In this document: piece after piece, positions 53,400-64,000 of the stretch
How positions within the stretch are numbered: position 1 is the stretch's first letter
Layout: the number at the start of each line of letters is the position of its first letter
NCBI RefSeq assembly: GCF_036711975.1
Contig: NC_091971.1
Location: forward strand, 317,501 to 381,500
Direction of reading: 5' to 3'
DNA: 64,000 bases
Origin: Onthophagus taurus
Lineage: Eukaryota; Arthropoda; Insecta; Coleoptera; Scarabaeidae
Translations under genes and position numbers: made by a program
Notes under the pieces: generated by a model
Told to the model about the DNA's origin: nothing
Databases searched by the model: none
Seen by the model: only the letters and a program-made list of their open reading frames with translations

Positions 53400-55485
53400 G
53401 GGTAGGCGGACCAACCAACCTTGCACCGCGACCCTAAGGATCTATTGTACCCCGATAGATATCATTATCAAATTTCACCGTGCAGTCCAATGCTCTTAAC
53501 GAACATTAATACCTTACTCGGCGAAAGGTCATTCAGATCTTTTGAGGAGATAAACTGCGACCCAAAAATCGAGAATCTGATACGGTTAACGGCAGGGCAG
53601 TGGCATAAAACATGCTCAACCGTCTCTGCTTCCTCCGCACATAGTCGGCATTCAACATCGTCGGCTAAACCCAACAAGTTGAGGTGTGCTTTTAATCGGC
53701 AGTGCCCAGTAAAAACACCCATTAGAACTTTTATGCTACTACGGGCAAGTCCTAAAATATTCCCGGGTTTGACAGTGGCGATGTTAATAAACACCTTAGC
53801 ATGTCTCATTCCAGGAGAACTGGTCCACAGTAGGCGAAGTCTCTCTTCAGCCCACAGTCCAATAATATATTTGGCCATCGCAAATGATACACCAACTGCT
53901 GGTTCCGGTCCCACAAACGCTTCAGCGCTGCCATCTCGTGCTAGCTTATCTGCCGCTTCATTGCCAGCAACACCAGAGTGACCCGGGACCCAGATCAGAG
54001 AGACTGTGTTATCACAACTCAGTGTGTTTAATGTTCTCTTACAATCATTAACCAGAGCCGACACCGTTTTCACGGCTTGCAGCGCCTGGAGAGCGGCTTG
54101 ACTGTCTGAGAAGATTCGTACTGTCATGTTCTTCACCCCTCTTTCAAGAAGGATTTTAGCACCCATGTCAATAGCAAATACTTCCGCCTGGAATACAGTA
54201 CAGTACGTACCCAGGCTGTAGGCTTGCTTAATTCGAGGTGTCTGGCAGTATACTCCTGCTCCTACTCCTTCAGGCGTTTTTGATCCATCTGTGTACAAGC
54301 AAATGTCTGCCCGAACCAGAGAATTTTCATTTTCGATCCAGGACTGCCGCTCAGGCAGTACAATCTGGTATCGAGCATTAATCACTGATAGTGATACCGC
54401 CAAATCTGACGGCATTGATAGCACAGTATCAGTGCTTATAATGTCTTCCGCAGCCCATTGGTAGGACATGTCGGAACAGTTTTGAGCATATTGCTTAAAT
54501 CTGTAAATGGTTGTTCTAGCCACTTTCTCTATATGCAAATGCAGAGGAGATAGGCCAAGCAGAACCTCCATTGCTAGAGTTGGCGTTGTGCCTATCGCAC
54601 CAGAGATTGCCAATCCAGCTACTCGTTGAATTCATGAAAGTTTACTGATAGCTGAAGTCTGTCGGACTTTCCTATACCAGGCTGCTGCTCCGTATGTGAT
54701 CATAGGTCTAACCACAGTCACATAGAGCCAGTACAGTCTTTCAGGGGTAAGACCCCAACTTTTTCCACAAAGACTGCGACAAGTCCACAAGGATAGTCTA
54801 GCTTTGTGCAAAACTCCCTGCAAATGTCCATTCCATGACAGGGTTTTGTCTAGGATTACTCCTAGATATTTGACTTCCTTTGAGAAAGGAATTTCTTCAC
54901 CTTGGATAGTTGGGCGGATTAGTCCATCCAACTTTCGCTTCCTGGTGAAGGGCACAACAATTGTCTTTTGCGGGTTTATTGAGAGGTTCTCTCCCTTACA
55001 CCAAGCGCAAATGGTATCTAGGGTCACCTGGAGGACTTTAGATATCCTTGGCAAACAGGTTCCTTTGACCATAACGACAATGTCATCAGCATAAGCTTGT
55101 ATTTCCACACCAACGGCTTCGACTATCGCAATCAGATCGTCAACTAGGAGGGACCAAAGCAGGGGAGATAACACCCCTCCCTGCGGGCAGCCACCTCCCG
55201 GCCTGAAGCGTATCGTATCACCGTGGAGTGAAGTAAAAACTATTCTACTATCTAGTATATTGCGGATCCAACCCGCTATAGTTGTTTCCACTCCCCTGTC
55301 AAGAGCAGCTCTTTCAAGAGATTGTGGTATTGCGTTGTTGAACGCTCCCTCTATATCCAGAAACGCACAAACCAAGATTTCTTTATCCTGCAGCGTCCTG
55401 GATACTCTACCAACTAAGTTGTGTAGAGCCAAGGGTTTTCAGCAGAAATGACGTTAGGCTGATGGGTCGAAAGACATTAGGAGTA
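53400..55485 (-). mobile_element. 5'-truncated I-group LINE nested in the unnamed transposon
   Basis: The 3' end lies near 53400 (minus-strand text ends ...TAGATCCTTAGGGTCGCGG...), and the 5' limit is near 55485, where the RT block FRPISLTSFLLKTL can still be read. An internal deletion of roughly 30-40 codons removes the sequence between LLKTL and ALHNLVGRV. No target duplication was found. It shares RNase H layout and the 3' motif around CGCGACC...AAG-ATCTATTGTA with the LINE at 33960-35451. Confidence 0.75.
53468..55432 (-). pseudogene. I-group LINE ORF2: RT, RNase H and zinc knuckle
   Basis: The RT part (54632-55432) has VCAFLDIEGAFNNA, GGGCPQGGVLSPLLWSLLVDD, EIQAYADDIVVMV and VKYLGVILDKTLSW; a frameshift near 54620 leads into the second part (53468-54613) with RNase H (ICLYTDGSKT, QAEVFAIDMGA, IFSDSQAALQAL, LIWVPGHSGVAGNEAADKLA) and a C-terminal CRLCAEEAETVEHVLCHC knuckle. 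All four RNase H acids look present. The two-frame state, deletion and lost endonuclease make it non-autonomous. Confidence 0.85.
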
Positions 55486-55593
55486 TTGAATAAGTCAGCA
55501 CATAAAATTATAACTATTCAAACGGACCTAAGTATGCTCTTAACTAAATTTTAGAAAAAAATAGACTTGGTTCACTTTCCTTCTGACCCACTC

Positions 55594-55960
55594 AATTCAT
55601 TTTCATTAATGTTTCTCTTAAATCATCCCAAAACATTTTGAATAAATAAATTAAAATCTAAGATAAAAAATATATACAAGAGAATACCGTTTTATTTTGA
55701 TGTAATATTATAAACAAAAATTATGTTGTTTTTAGAAAATAAATCAATTATTCTAAAAAATGAACAACATTTCATTTAATCATTATGTTTATCTAAACAT
55801 ATAGCATTAAGTGTAATATTTACAATGTTGAAAGAAGCCTTCAGTGCCTAATCCTAATATCACCGTTTATGTTTATTTCTTTTTCCAATTGGCGATTATA
55901 AATCGCTTATAAAAATGTTTTAAACAAAGAAATCAATCTTGGTTTTCATTTCAGCATTTT
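55594..55960 (-). other. 3' flank of ZMYND8
   Basis: Probable 3' UTR. An AATAAA on the minus strand (plus-strand TTTATT at about 55872-55877) lies about 85 nt past the stop codon and is the likely polyadenylation signal. Nothing else is recognised. Confidence 0.45.
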
Positions 55961-58900
55961 TCACGCTAAAACTTGGTACAGTTCAGGTATTCTTAAACTC
56001 TGCAATAAAAATAAATAAAGAAAATATGTTTATTATATTTATAACTTTGCCTACCTTATATGAATTGTATGAAAGTCGAAGAAAAAGAAGTATGGTTTTG
56101 AACTTAACATTACAAACAAAATTATAGCTGCTAAAAAAGAAATTTTTTAAAGTAAAAAAAATATATAACAAATTTAAAATATTTACAGTGACCACTTTAG
56201 ATGAATTTGATGTTTTATTTTGTACAGATGTTTTAGGATTTGAATAAACTTTCGGTTTATTGGCACTGGTAAAATTGCTCTATAACATAAAAAAAGATAT
56301 AAATCATAATTTTCAAACTAATTAAAAATTTACCTCTGTTGAAACTGTAAGTTTACTCAACCCACCGCTTTTCTTACCAGCAACGCTTTGTTTTCCATTT
56401 CCGGTCGTCGCAGCATCGGTTTTAACACAACTTTGCGTACACCTATCAATATGTGTGGGCCAATGTTTTATTTGACAGGGATAATCGCAATAACTCGTAT
56501 TCCAGCAACAATAAAATTGAGCTTCTTTCCCACAAACGGAACACCACTGTTTCGATTTGGCGTCCTCGATCCGTTTTTGAGCGTCCAATTCGCACTCTCT
56601 CCGTGTTTCATCAACAGCCCTTTGTCGTTCTTCCGTGAAATTTCGATGAACCTCTTTTAAAATCGTTTGAAGATTTTGTTTCATCTCTAATATTTCCATA
56701 CTATGTTGTTGTTTTAAATTCTCCAATTCGAGTTTTAGGAGAGCTATTTCAGCTTCTACAGTCGAAGAGGAATCAGATGTTGTTGAGAATTCGGATAAGA
56801 ATTTTATCATAGTTTCACGAAAATAATCTGTTAACTATAGAGTAAGGTTTATATAATGATACATTATTAAAATTTATAATTTACCTTATGAGTTGCAGAA
56901 TTTATTTTCATAGCAATTGGTCCAGTTGAATTTGTAATCCGTTCACAAATCGAAGTATTATTAGTTGTTGGTTTTGCTGTTAACAACGGCGGCGGAGGTC
57001 GACTAGTCGTTTCCGTTAGCGCTTTCATCAACTTTTCCGGAATATAACCACTCAAATAATTAAAATCATCAACACCATCATCTTTTTGTGAAACAGCACC
57101 GTTATTTGTAGTATTTATCAAAGAGGAATTTGTTGCAGCACTCGAAATAACTTGGGTCGACATATTCGAAGCTGTTGTTGTTGTTAAACTACATAAAGGT
57201 GGTGGAATTGAACCAGAAACTGGATTACTATTATTATTATTGATATTACTTGTAGTAGTTGGATTTGAAATCGCTGTTAAAGTTATTTGAGAAGATAACG
57301 AAACTTGAGGTCTACATAAAGGTGGTAAAGGTTTCGTTGAAATTGTAACAGGCGAAGATTTATTATTTACATTACTTTTTGAAGGATTTAAAGACGATAT
57401 CGGTTTTGAAATGATAAAAGTCGGGGTTGTTGATGCTATTAATGATGTTGATGTTGAAGTCGTTGTTAAATTAGTTATCAATGTTGTGGTAGTTATTGAA
57501 GAATTTGAAACCGGAAGTGATATCGAACTGACATTTATAGCCGATGTGGGGATAAGATAATTTTGAAATTGCGGGTGTTGCACGAACGATATCGAATTCG
57601 CCCCGTATGTTATATTTTGATTCGGTGGCAAAACCAATTGGTTATTTAAAAATGGTTTCGGTTGAGTTAGAATCATCATCCCCCCAGAATCAATTCCGGG
57701 TGTTGTAGTTATTTTCGAAGCGCTATTTAGACTTGTAGGGGTTGTTTCGGTTGATTTTTGAGGTTGTTTTGTTTTTAATAAAGATGTTTGTGGAATTTTC
57801 ATGGGGAGTTTTAATAATGATGTAGGTTTTAATACTTTTTCAGATCCTTTCGTTATTATTTTTTCAATATCATTTTGTTCGATTACTTTTTTAGTAATAT
57901 TTTCGGTTAACTTTTTAGTAGCATTTTCAACTCCTTTTTTAACTATATTTTCAGCGCCTTTTTTAATTAAATTTTCAGTCATTCGTTTAGGAAAATTTTC
58001 ATTTCCTTTTTTATTTAAATTTTCAGATCCTCTTTTAACAATATCTTCGTTACATTTTTGAATTTTCGTATCTTTTTCATTATTTAAATTTAAAAAATTC
58101 TCCGTTGATTCATTATAATCATCATCTTCCGATTCAATTTCAGTTTTTATTTGAATTTCCTCATCTTTATCTTTATTTTTTTCAACATCATCTTTATTTC
58201 TTTCTTTAATAATCGGTGTTATTGTATGTCCAGGTATATCCAACGGATGTAATTTAGGATTTTTAATTAAATCAACATCAACAAGTTTTAAAAGTTTACT
58301 TTCAATGGGCGATGAAAACTCGAGAACATTTTGATTTCTTTTTCTCTTTGGAGTTCCATTTATAACTTTAGATTTCGACACTTTTCCAATTTGATTCTCC
58401 TCAATCGAATACATTTCTTCTAATAAACTATCTTCTTCATCTTCATCATCATCATCACCAAAAGTATCTTGTTTCAAATTAACCATTTCAATTTTATACT
58501 TAGGTTTAGCTACTTTTAAAACATTTTGATATTTCTTTTTCGGCTTTCTCATATTTGTAATAGCTTTAATCTTAATTTGAATTGGATTTATTTTTTCTTC
58601 TTTCCTTGTTGTACTAATTTTTTCTTTTTCTTTTATTTCCATTAAATCATTATCGATTGTTCCTAAAATCGTTTCTTTTGGTGCAAAATTTTCTTCTTTT
58701 TTATTAATGTCAATTTCCGGTGCAAATTTTTTAATTAATTTATCGCTTATTTTTATCTTTCCAATTTCCTTTTTTTCATCTTCGCTTTCAATTTCCATTT
58801 TAGTTATTGTTTTATCTGAAATATTCGAAATTCTACTTGAATTACTTTGTAAGCTATTTCTTCTTGATCGTTTATTTGAAATTATATCTTCAGAAGAATA

Positions 58901-61900
58901 AGTTTTTAAAGGTTTTTTTGGCACTCTTTTCGGTGTCATATCTTCTGGAGAAGGCGACTTAATATTTCGACCCTCTTCAATATATTTTCTCACCTCCCAA
59001 TCTTCTTCATCACTTTGCAACTTATGTTGGGAATTTTCCTCGGCTTTAGTTTCATTTTTGTAGCTGGGGAGAAACATTTCAAGTTGTTCCATATTTTTTT
59101 CAGGTTGATACGGCGTTCTATATGGTGGATAATTAAATTTGCCATAAACATTTTTTAAATTATTAATATATGTTTCAACTTCTTTGACGCATTCATTAAT
59201 TTCATCTTTTTTATGGTGTGTTGCGTTCGGATCTTTTACTGAATATAAATAACAATCTTTTACGGAGACCCAGGCGCGATCATGGGCCCCAAAAAATCGA
59301 ACGTCCACCGATCCTTGATTATTTGTACACATTACTTTTGCTGGCCAGTACGGGAAGCCTTTTAATTTCGCCCAAACTAAAAGATGCGGTTTTGGGCAAA
59401 CTTCAACGAACCACGATTTTTTTGTATTTGCATTTAAATAACATGTTGGGCAATTTTCGATTTCAATCATCTCTTGTTTGCAAATTTTTATTATCGATTT
59501 AGCCACAGTTGTTAATTTTGATTGGCCTAAAATAACTTAACATTTTGAGTGATTACAAAAAAATTAATAAAAAATTATTTTACTCGAATTGAAAACAATG
59601 CTGTTATGTAATAACCATTTTGAATCCGCTTCAAAAGCTTTTGTACTTCCATACGAATTTGACTTAATGTTTTTCTCTAACATTGTAAAATCCATTGGTT
59701 GAACGATGTAATTACGATAATCGGGGAATTCGCTTTCATTTACTGGGGAGACGAACGGCTCCGACTAAAAACAGAAAACAATATGATAACGTTAATTTAT
59801 TTAAAACAACGCAAATATAAAAAAACTTACATCGTTAATTTGGACCATTCGTTTAAGTGCAAATTTTAATAATTTACATAGATGTCCCAGAGGCATATCT
59901 TTTAAAGCTGGCGACCTTAAACGAAAAATATGTTAAAATAAAATTTGAAACAATTCGTTTTTAACATAAAGCAGTCTTTCTCAAAGTGGGCAATAACACC
60001 CCCTTGTGAACACTAGAGGCCTACAGGGGGCGGTAAACGACACAGAGAAAATAGAGGGTCCTGAAGCCTATAAAATAATATTTTAAACCTATAAAAACGC
60101 GCATATGTCTATTTTTCAAGAAATTTGTGACGGCAAAATTACTATGTCGGAAGCAAAAAGGAAGAGACAGCAATACAATCCGGAATATACCGTATTTTCT
60201 CGAATGTAATCCGCACCTTTTTTACAAATTTTATATGCTCTAAAATCAAATGCGGAAAATAGTTGCAATTTGGAAAATAGTAAAATAAAATCACATTATA
60301 ACAATAACACTTTATTAAGGGTTTTAGAACGATATTTAATTTTTATGTATCATTTTCTTCCCATATTACGTCATCTTCGGATTATACAAAACTTCTTAAA
60401 TGATGTTATAATATTGTTTTCAGGGATCGTTTTCCATGTCGCCTACACTCACTGAACAAGTTCAGAAGCTCCTTTAATTGCTCTCGGTTTTGTTAATTCT
60501 CGAGTTTGTTAATATACATATACATACACAGGTTGTAGTATGGATGTTATCTCACCAGGTATTATTATTATGACAAGAAGTCTAAACCAAGGGCAATCAG
60601 TCTATGATGGTCTAAGACTCCTGGTCTAAGACTCCATACTTGTCTTAATCATTCCATCATCAGCTTTTCCATTATCCATTCTTTTTGTTGTGCCCTAACT
60701 AGGACGTCATTCAGGAAGTCTTTCAGATTTCAGAATGGTTTTTTTCTGAATATTAATAATGTCGACAATTTTTCCCTATCACTTGTTACTGCTAGCATCA
60801 ATGTTATGCGCAATTTGTCGGAACCACTCGTTTATAAAGAAATTTCCCACACACCTCTTCTTTCCAGTGTGTAATTAAGTTTGAGACAAATTGAAATTTT
60901 CTTGAAAATCATTAGGAGCTTTTGGAAAATTGTAGTTCTGCGCCTCAACGATAACACCATTCGGCGCCTAAATCCCACAGTCCAACCTTAGCTAGTATTA
61001 AAAATTTTGTAGTCCCTCCTTTCGTTTTTCTTGAGAGAACTAGAAAACTGCCTCGTCAATTTTATGAAATCATCTCTTCTTCGGCCCGGTAAATTTTTTG
61101 CACGATGCCTCACAGTCTACAATAGCTACCTTGTCTTTCCGCAAGAGCCGCAACGTTACTCTCATTAACAGCAAAAATTGTACCAGCTTTTCGATTTCCT
61201 TAACGCTAACTTAATAACATCTCTTTAAACTTTGTTGTATAGAAGAACCTTTTAGATTTTTGCTACTTTTTTTTATAATTACGCTATTATATGTATAATT
61301 AAGCACACACCACGTTCGAGCTACTACGAGGGCAGTATTTGAACGGAATTCGTGCTACGCATTACTATTTATTTTTAAAATTATATTTATTTTCCAATTT
61401 TTTCTGGCTTGGTAAATTTAAAGTCTAGTCTAATAAAAACTCGTCGTAAGCAAGGTTTCTTTAGGTACATCAGCGTCAGTCAACAGAAAAAATATATATT
61501 TATGGTTAACAACAAGCATCGCATCGTTTTGGTGTTGTCGAATTGCTCAAAGAAAGATGCGGATTACATTCGCAAACTAAATTTTTTTACCACTATGCAT
61601 TTTTTAAATCGGGGTGCGGATTAGATTCGAGAAAATACGGTATTAAATATGGATTTATAGAAAGTCCCTCTCTGCCTACGTGCCTTGTTTGCAAAAAACG
61701 TATTCTGATCAAAAAAATGTGGCCCATTTTTAAGAGCTAAGTCCAAAAACTTTTTTTAGCGGCTTTTAAACAAGTCGATGACGGAATTAGAGCCCCGTAC
61801 AAAATCTCTTTGTTAATTGCTCAAATAGGAAATCCACACATAACTGGAGAGGAGCTAATTTGACCAGCTGTAAAAGAAGTTATAACCACTGTGCTTCCTA

Positions 61901-63104
61901 AACCAGCAGCAGATATTAAAAAATTTCGCTAATTTATTTTAGGTTATTTTTGACTAAATTCGAGCCTGATATCAATAAACTTGTTAAAAAACATCAGATT
62001 CATCATTGACATTAGATTAGTTTTAAAATTTAAATTGGAATATTTGCTTTAATTTGAATAAAAGTTTCTAAAAGTCTTATTAGAACAGTTCGTTACTAGA
62101 ATATATTAGTAATATACTAATAATAATTGCAGTGATTTTCTAATTGGAATAAAGTTAAAAATTTAAAGGGGTGCTAAAAAATATTAGATTTTCAAAGTGG
62201 GTAGTAGAAGAAATTAGTTTGAGAATCTTTAGCATAAAGCCCCAAAGCAAAAACATTTTATTGATTCCTTCAAAAACTGAAAATCTAACCTCAAATACCT
62301 ACCTAGTTTTCGTATTTTCAGCTGTTAAGATACTCGTACATTCCGGACAAATCCAATGAGTTGTTGTGGAGATATTCTTAAGACACTTAGAATGGTAAGA
62401 CCTCGGACAAGTCGTACATGAAATCGTGATCCCATCACGATGGCATTTCCAACAAAAACCATCCTTATTTTTCTACATAAGTTTAAAAATAACATTTTAA
62501 AATTTAAAACCGATTTATTCTTACATTTTCTAGTTTTTTTCGTTTATTGACTTACCTCAACAAGTTCCATTGTAGCCTTTAATAACTCCTTATTTTGACC
62601 GTCGACAGCGCCACCTATCATTGAATCAGATGAACTATCTCTCTTTCTCTTTTTACCTCCACCTCCTTCTATAAATGACGCGTCGTCATCCTTCTCAAGG
62701 ATATTGGGGCCTTGCCCTGGCTTCCCTTTAGGTTTATTTACCCCTATTTCAGCGATATGGGAACGCATTAATCGTTTTGATTCAAGCTTTTCCGGTATAC
62801 TCATATTTAAATTAGCTTCCTTCGTTAATTGCATCAGCGATTTTAACTCTTTATTTTTAATATTCGACTCGGAATCTCCGTTAGAAGTATCGTTTAAATC
62901 TGATTGTTGTGATTCCTTCGGCTCTTCCACATTATCATTTTTAATGTCTGGATCATTAACGGTTATTTCTTTTTGTTCATTAACATTGAGAATAGATTTA
63001 GGAGTAATTGGGATTGATTCCGGGAGAGTTGTAACAACGTCAGGCGCTTTTTCTGCTAGAGCATCATCAGGTTGGGTGATATTTCTTTCTCTATCTTCAC
63101 TCAT
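55961..63104 (-). CDS. ZMYND8: ZMYND8 (PHD-bromo-PWWP-MYND chromatin reader), 8 exons
   Basis: Nuclear chromatin reader orthologous to ZMYND8 (protein kinase C-binding protein 1), which binds acetylated/methylated histone tails and recruits repressor complexes. Exons: 63104-62556, 62472-62303, 59915-59831, 59764-59584, 59526-56885, 56834-56334, 56279-56187, 55999-55961; 4260 nt, 1419 residues, in phase. Order: acidic N-terminus with a KKRKRD nuclear signal; PHD finger about 184-235 (GFCWKCHRDG, CTTCPRSYHSKCL, WICPECT); bromodomain about 240-335 (EPFVSPVNESEFPDYRNYIV, MDFTMLEKNIKSNSYGSTKA); PWWP about 370-430 (VWAKLKGFPYWPAKVM); a long low-complexity Ser/Thr/Lys-rich region; a coiled coil (LLKLELENLKQQH); MYND finger about 1307-1341 (WCSVCGKEAQFYCCWNTSYC). 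Intron 2 (2387 bp) is almost wholly transposon. The last two short exons rest on splice sites and phase alone. Confidence 0.93.
59973..62232 (+). mobile_element. degenerate hAT element in ZMYND8 intron 2, 8-bp target duplication
   Basis: CATAAAGC flanks it exactly (59965-59972 and 62233-62240). The left terminus AGTCTTTCTCAAAGTGGGC and right terminus (inverse) CTAAAGATTCTCAAACT share the hAT-type TCTCAAA core. Just inside, MSEAKRKRQQYNPEY and, after a nested insertion, IKYGFIESPSLPTCLVCKK match the N-terminal BED-like start of ZBED/ZMYM-type hAT transposases. The rest of the transposase is missing or decayed. Confidence 0.85.
60190..61640 (-). mobile_element. pogo/Tigger-like element nested in the hAT element, TA duplication
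   Basis: CCGTATTTTCTCGAATGTAA at the left and its inverse (GATTCGAGAAAATACGG) at the right, flanked by TA on both sides (60188-60189, 61641-61642). The minus strand near 61080-61260 keeps scraps of a CENP-B/pogo-type N-terminus (TTKFKEMLL, GNRKAG, VNESNVAAL) with stops. Removing the element and one TA restores the hAT codons GAA TAT ATT AAA TAT GGA, which proves the nesting and its borders. Confidence 0.88.
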
Positions 63105-63819
63105 TGTTTATTGTATTTGTATTAAGTTGAAAAACCGGAAAAGTACATAACCTAAAAAATAAGTACAAATTTGTTTCTAAAATAGTAACAATAACAACGC
63201 AATTTGACGTGATTCTTACCTCTTTTAGTTATAAAATTACATGCGCAGCGCAGCTGATTTCGCCAAAAGCCGTTGAAGACGCAAACTCCTATATTTTCTG
63301 TCTCTGTGTATGTTGACCTTTCTCTTAAAATTCTATTAAAAAAAAGAAACAACATTATTACTTTATTTAATGAAAATTAATTTATTAAATATTCATTATA
63401 ACAAGGGGTAAGTAGTTAATAAGTAGTTTCAACTTTTTAATTTACCTTTTTGTAACGATTTCCGTTGTGCTAAAATACCTTGTTGCTCCACTGTTTATAG
63501 CGCCATCTATTGAATAGCTTATGGAGGTGTTCTTTGCAACCAATCAAATGAGAGTATTCAAGGTCAACTTAAAGGAAGTGCGGAACCCACTTTGTTATAG
63601 TTAGGAAGTTAACCTCTTTTAAATTTTGAATTATAATTATTATTAATTAATTAATTTAATTAATTAATTATATTATTAAATTAATTTGTATAATTAATAT
63701 TATTAATTATACAAAAATTATTTATATTCTGTGAATAATCATAGCCAGCTATGAAATTAAAAAAAAATAAAAACAATTACAAATTGACGTTGCTGTTCAA
63801 TTCAATATTATGTGATATT
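63105..63819. promoter_or_regulatory. divergent intergenic region between ZMYND8 and the right-edge gene
   Basis: A 715-bp gap between two outward-facing start codons, so it should hold both promoters. It contains an AT-rich palindromic run of TTAATTAA/ATTATTAA units at about 63636-63715. I see no certain TATA box or initiator. ATG TGA, nine nucleotides before the + strand start, is a minimal upstream ORF. Confidence 0.45.
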
Positions 63820-64000
63820 ATGGACAAGCCGCACATATTGCGTCCAAAACTTTCAGCTGCTATATCTTTGAGTTCATATGGTAGCTCCACTTCAGGTTCT
63901 TCTAGAAAAACAACGACTCAAAAAGCTCGGAGTGTTACATACAGTTCCCACCTGAACGGTTCCCAACAGCTTTACGATGATGATGAAGATTATTATTTAA
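63820..64000 (+). CDS. unrecognised gene, N-terminal fragment running off the window
   Basis: An open frame from ATG 63820 to the window end (60 codons), preceded by in-frame stops. It begins MDKPHILRPKLSAAISL, continues Ser/Thr-rich (SSYGSSTSGSSRKTTTQKAR) and turns acidic (YDDDEDYY). Composition and position opposite ZMYND8 suggest a real first exon; the Ser-rich and acidic pattern suits an intrinsically disordered N-terminus. No donor site is visible before the edge. I do not recognise the family. Confidence 0.55.
   Translation, partial: MDKPHILRPKLSAAISLSSYGSSTSGSSRKTTTQKARSVTYSSHLNGSQQLYDDDEDYYL

Larger units (their letters stand above)
51617..55593 (-). mobile_element. 4-kb DNA transposon of unrecognised family with nested LINE
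   Basis: GAGTGGGTCAGAAGTAAAGT...CCAAGTC at the left and GACTTGG...ACTTTCCTTCTGACCCACTC at the right are inverses over about 30 bp, with AATT outside both ends (51613-51616 and 55594-55597), a likely 4-bp target duplication. The minus strand holds a broken transposase-like protein (about 52214-52946 and possibly upstream). An I-group LINE of about 2.1 kb was inserted later. Without it the element would be about 1.9 kb. Confidence 0.8.

Overview
This is a eukaryotic nuclear window, AT-rich and full of transposons. The genes have insect orthologues (odd-paired/Zic, a pickpocket DEG/ENaC channel, ZMYND8, WRNIP1, NAD-IDH gamma). Their introns are nearly all 48-60 bp, enlarged only where transposons landed. 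An insect is secure. A beetle is my best guess, from compact introns and repeat style, and is not proven. No prokaryotic features, CRISPR arrays, rRNA or convincing tRNA genes were seen.

Layout. 1-3.5 kb: 5' coding exon of odd-paired (minus strand), with zinc fingers 4-5 outside the window. 4-8 kb: a palindromic element and a ~990-bp tandem array built partly from its arm. 9.6-11.4 kb: two R1-like LINE tails ending in GGGTT repeats. 13.4-20.7 kb: a stack of nested elements (long-arm palindrome, 2.6-kb foldback with an 11-bp target duplication, MITE, LINE). 22.5-24.4 kb: a mariner-like element with its own MITE. 25.5-26.1 kb: a hexamer-rich MITE. 28.1-30.7 kb: a LINE inside an antisense LINE relic. 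34.0-35.5 kb: an I-group LINE with a 14-bp target duplication.

The gene-dense part runs from 36.4 to 64 kb: a 9-exon pickpocket channel (+), a divergent 3-exon IDH3 gamma-like gene (+) only 141 bp downstream, an intact intron-containing IS630/Tc1-type transposase (+), WRNIP1 (-), a pseudouridine-5'-phosphatase-like HAD hydrolase (-), a 4-kb DNA transposon of unrecognised family carrying an I-group LINE, ZMYND8 (-, 8 exons, about 1419 residues), and the first 60 codons of an unrecognised gene (+) at the right edge.

For pickpocket, IDH3, WRNIP1, ZMYND8 and the transposase I placed exon ends by GT/AG sites and reading phase. Each joined CDS is a multiple of three, and the key family motifs are present. 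The host genes are functionally unrelated: development, ion channel, TCA cycle, genome maintenance, nucleotide salvage, chromatin reading. The strongest unusual signals are the nested transposons whose insertion order can be read from target duplications and restored reading frames, the transposase with an 83-residue D-to-E spacer, and the unplaced 51.6-55.6 kb transposon.
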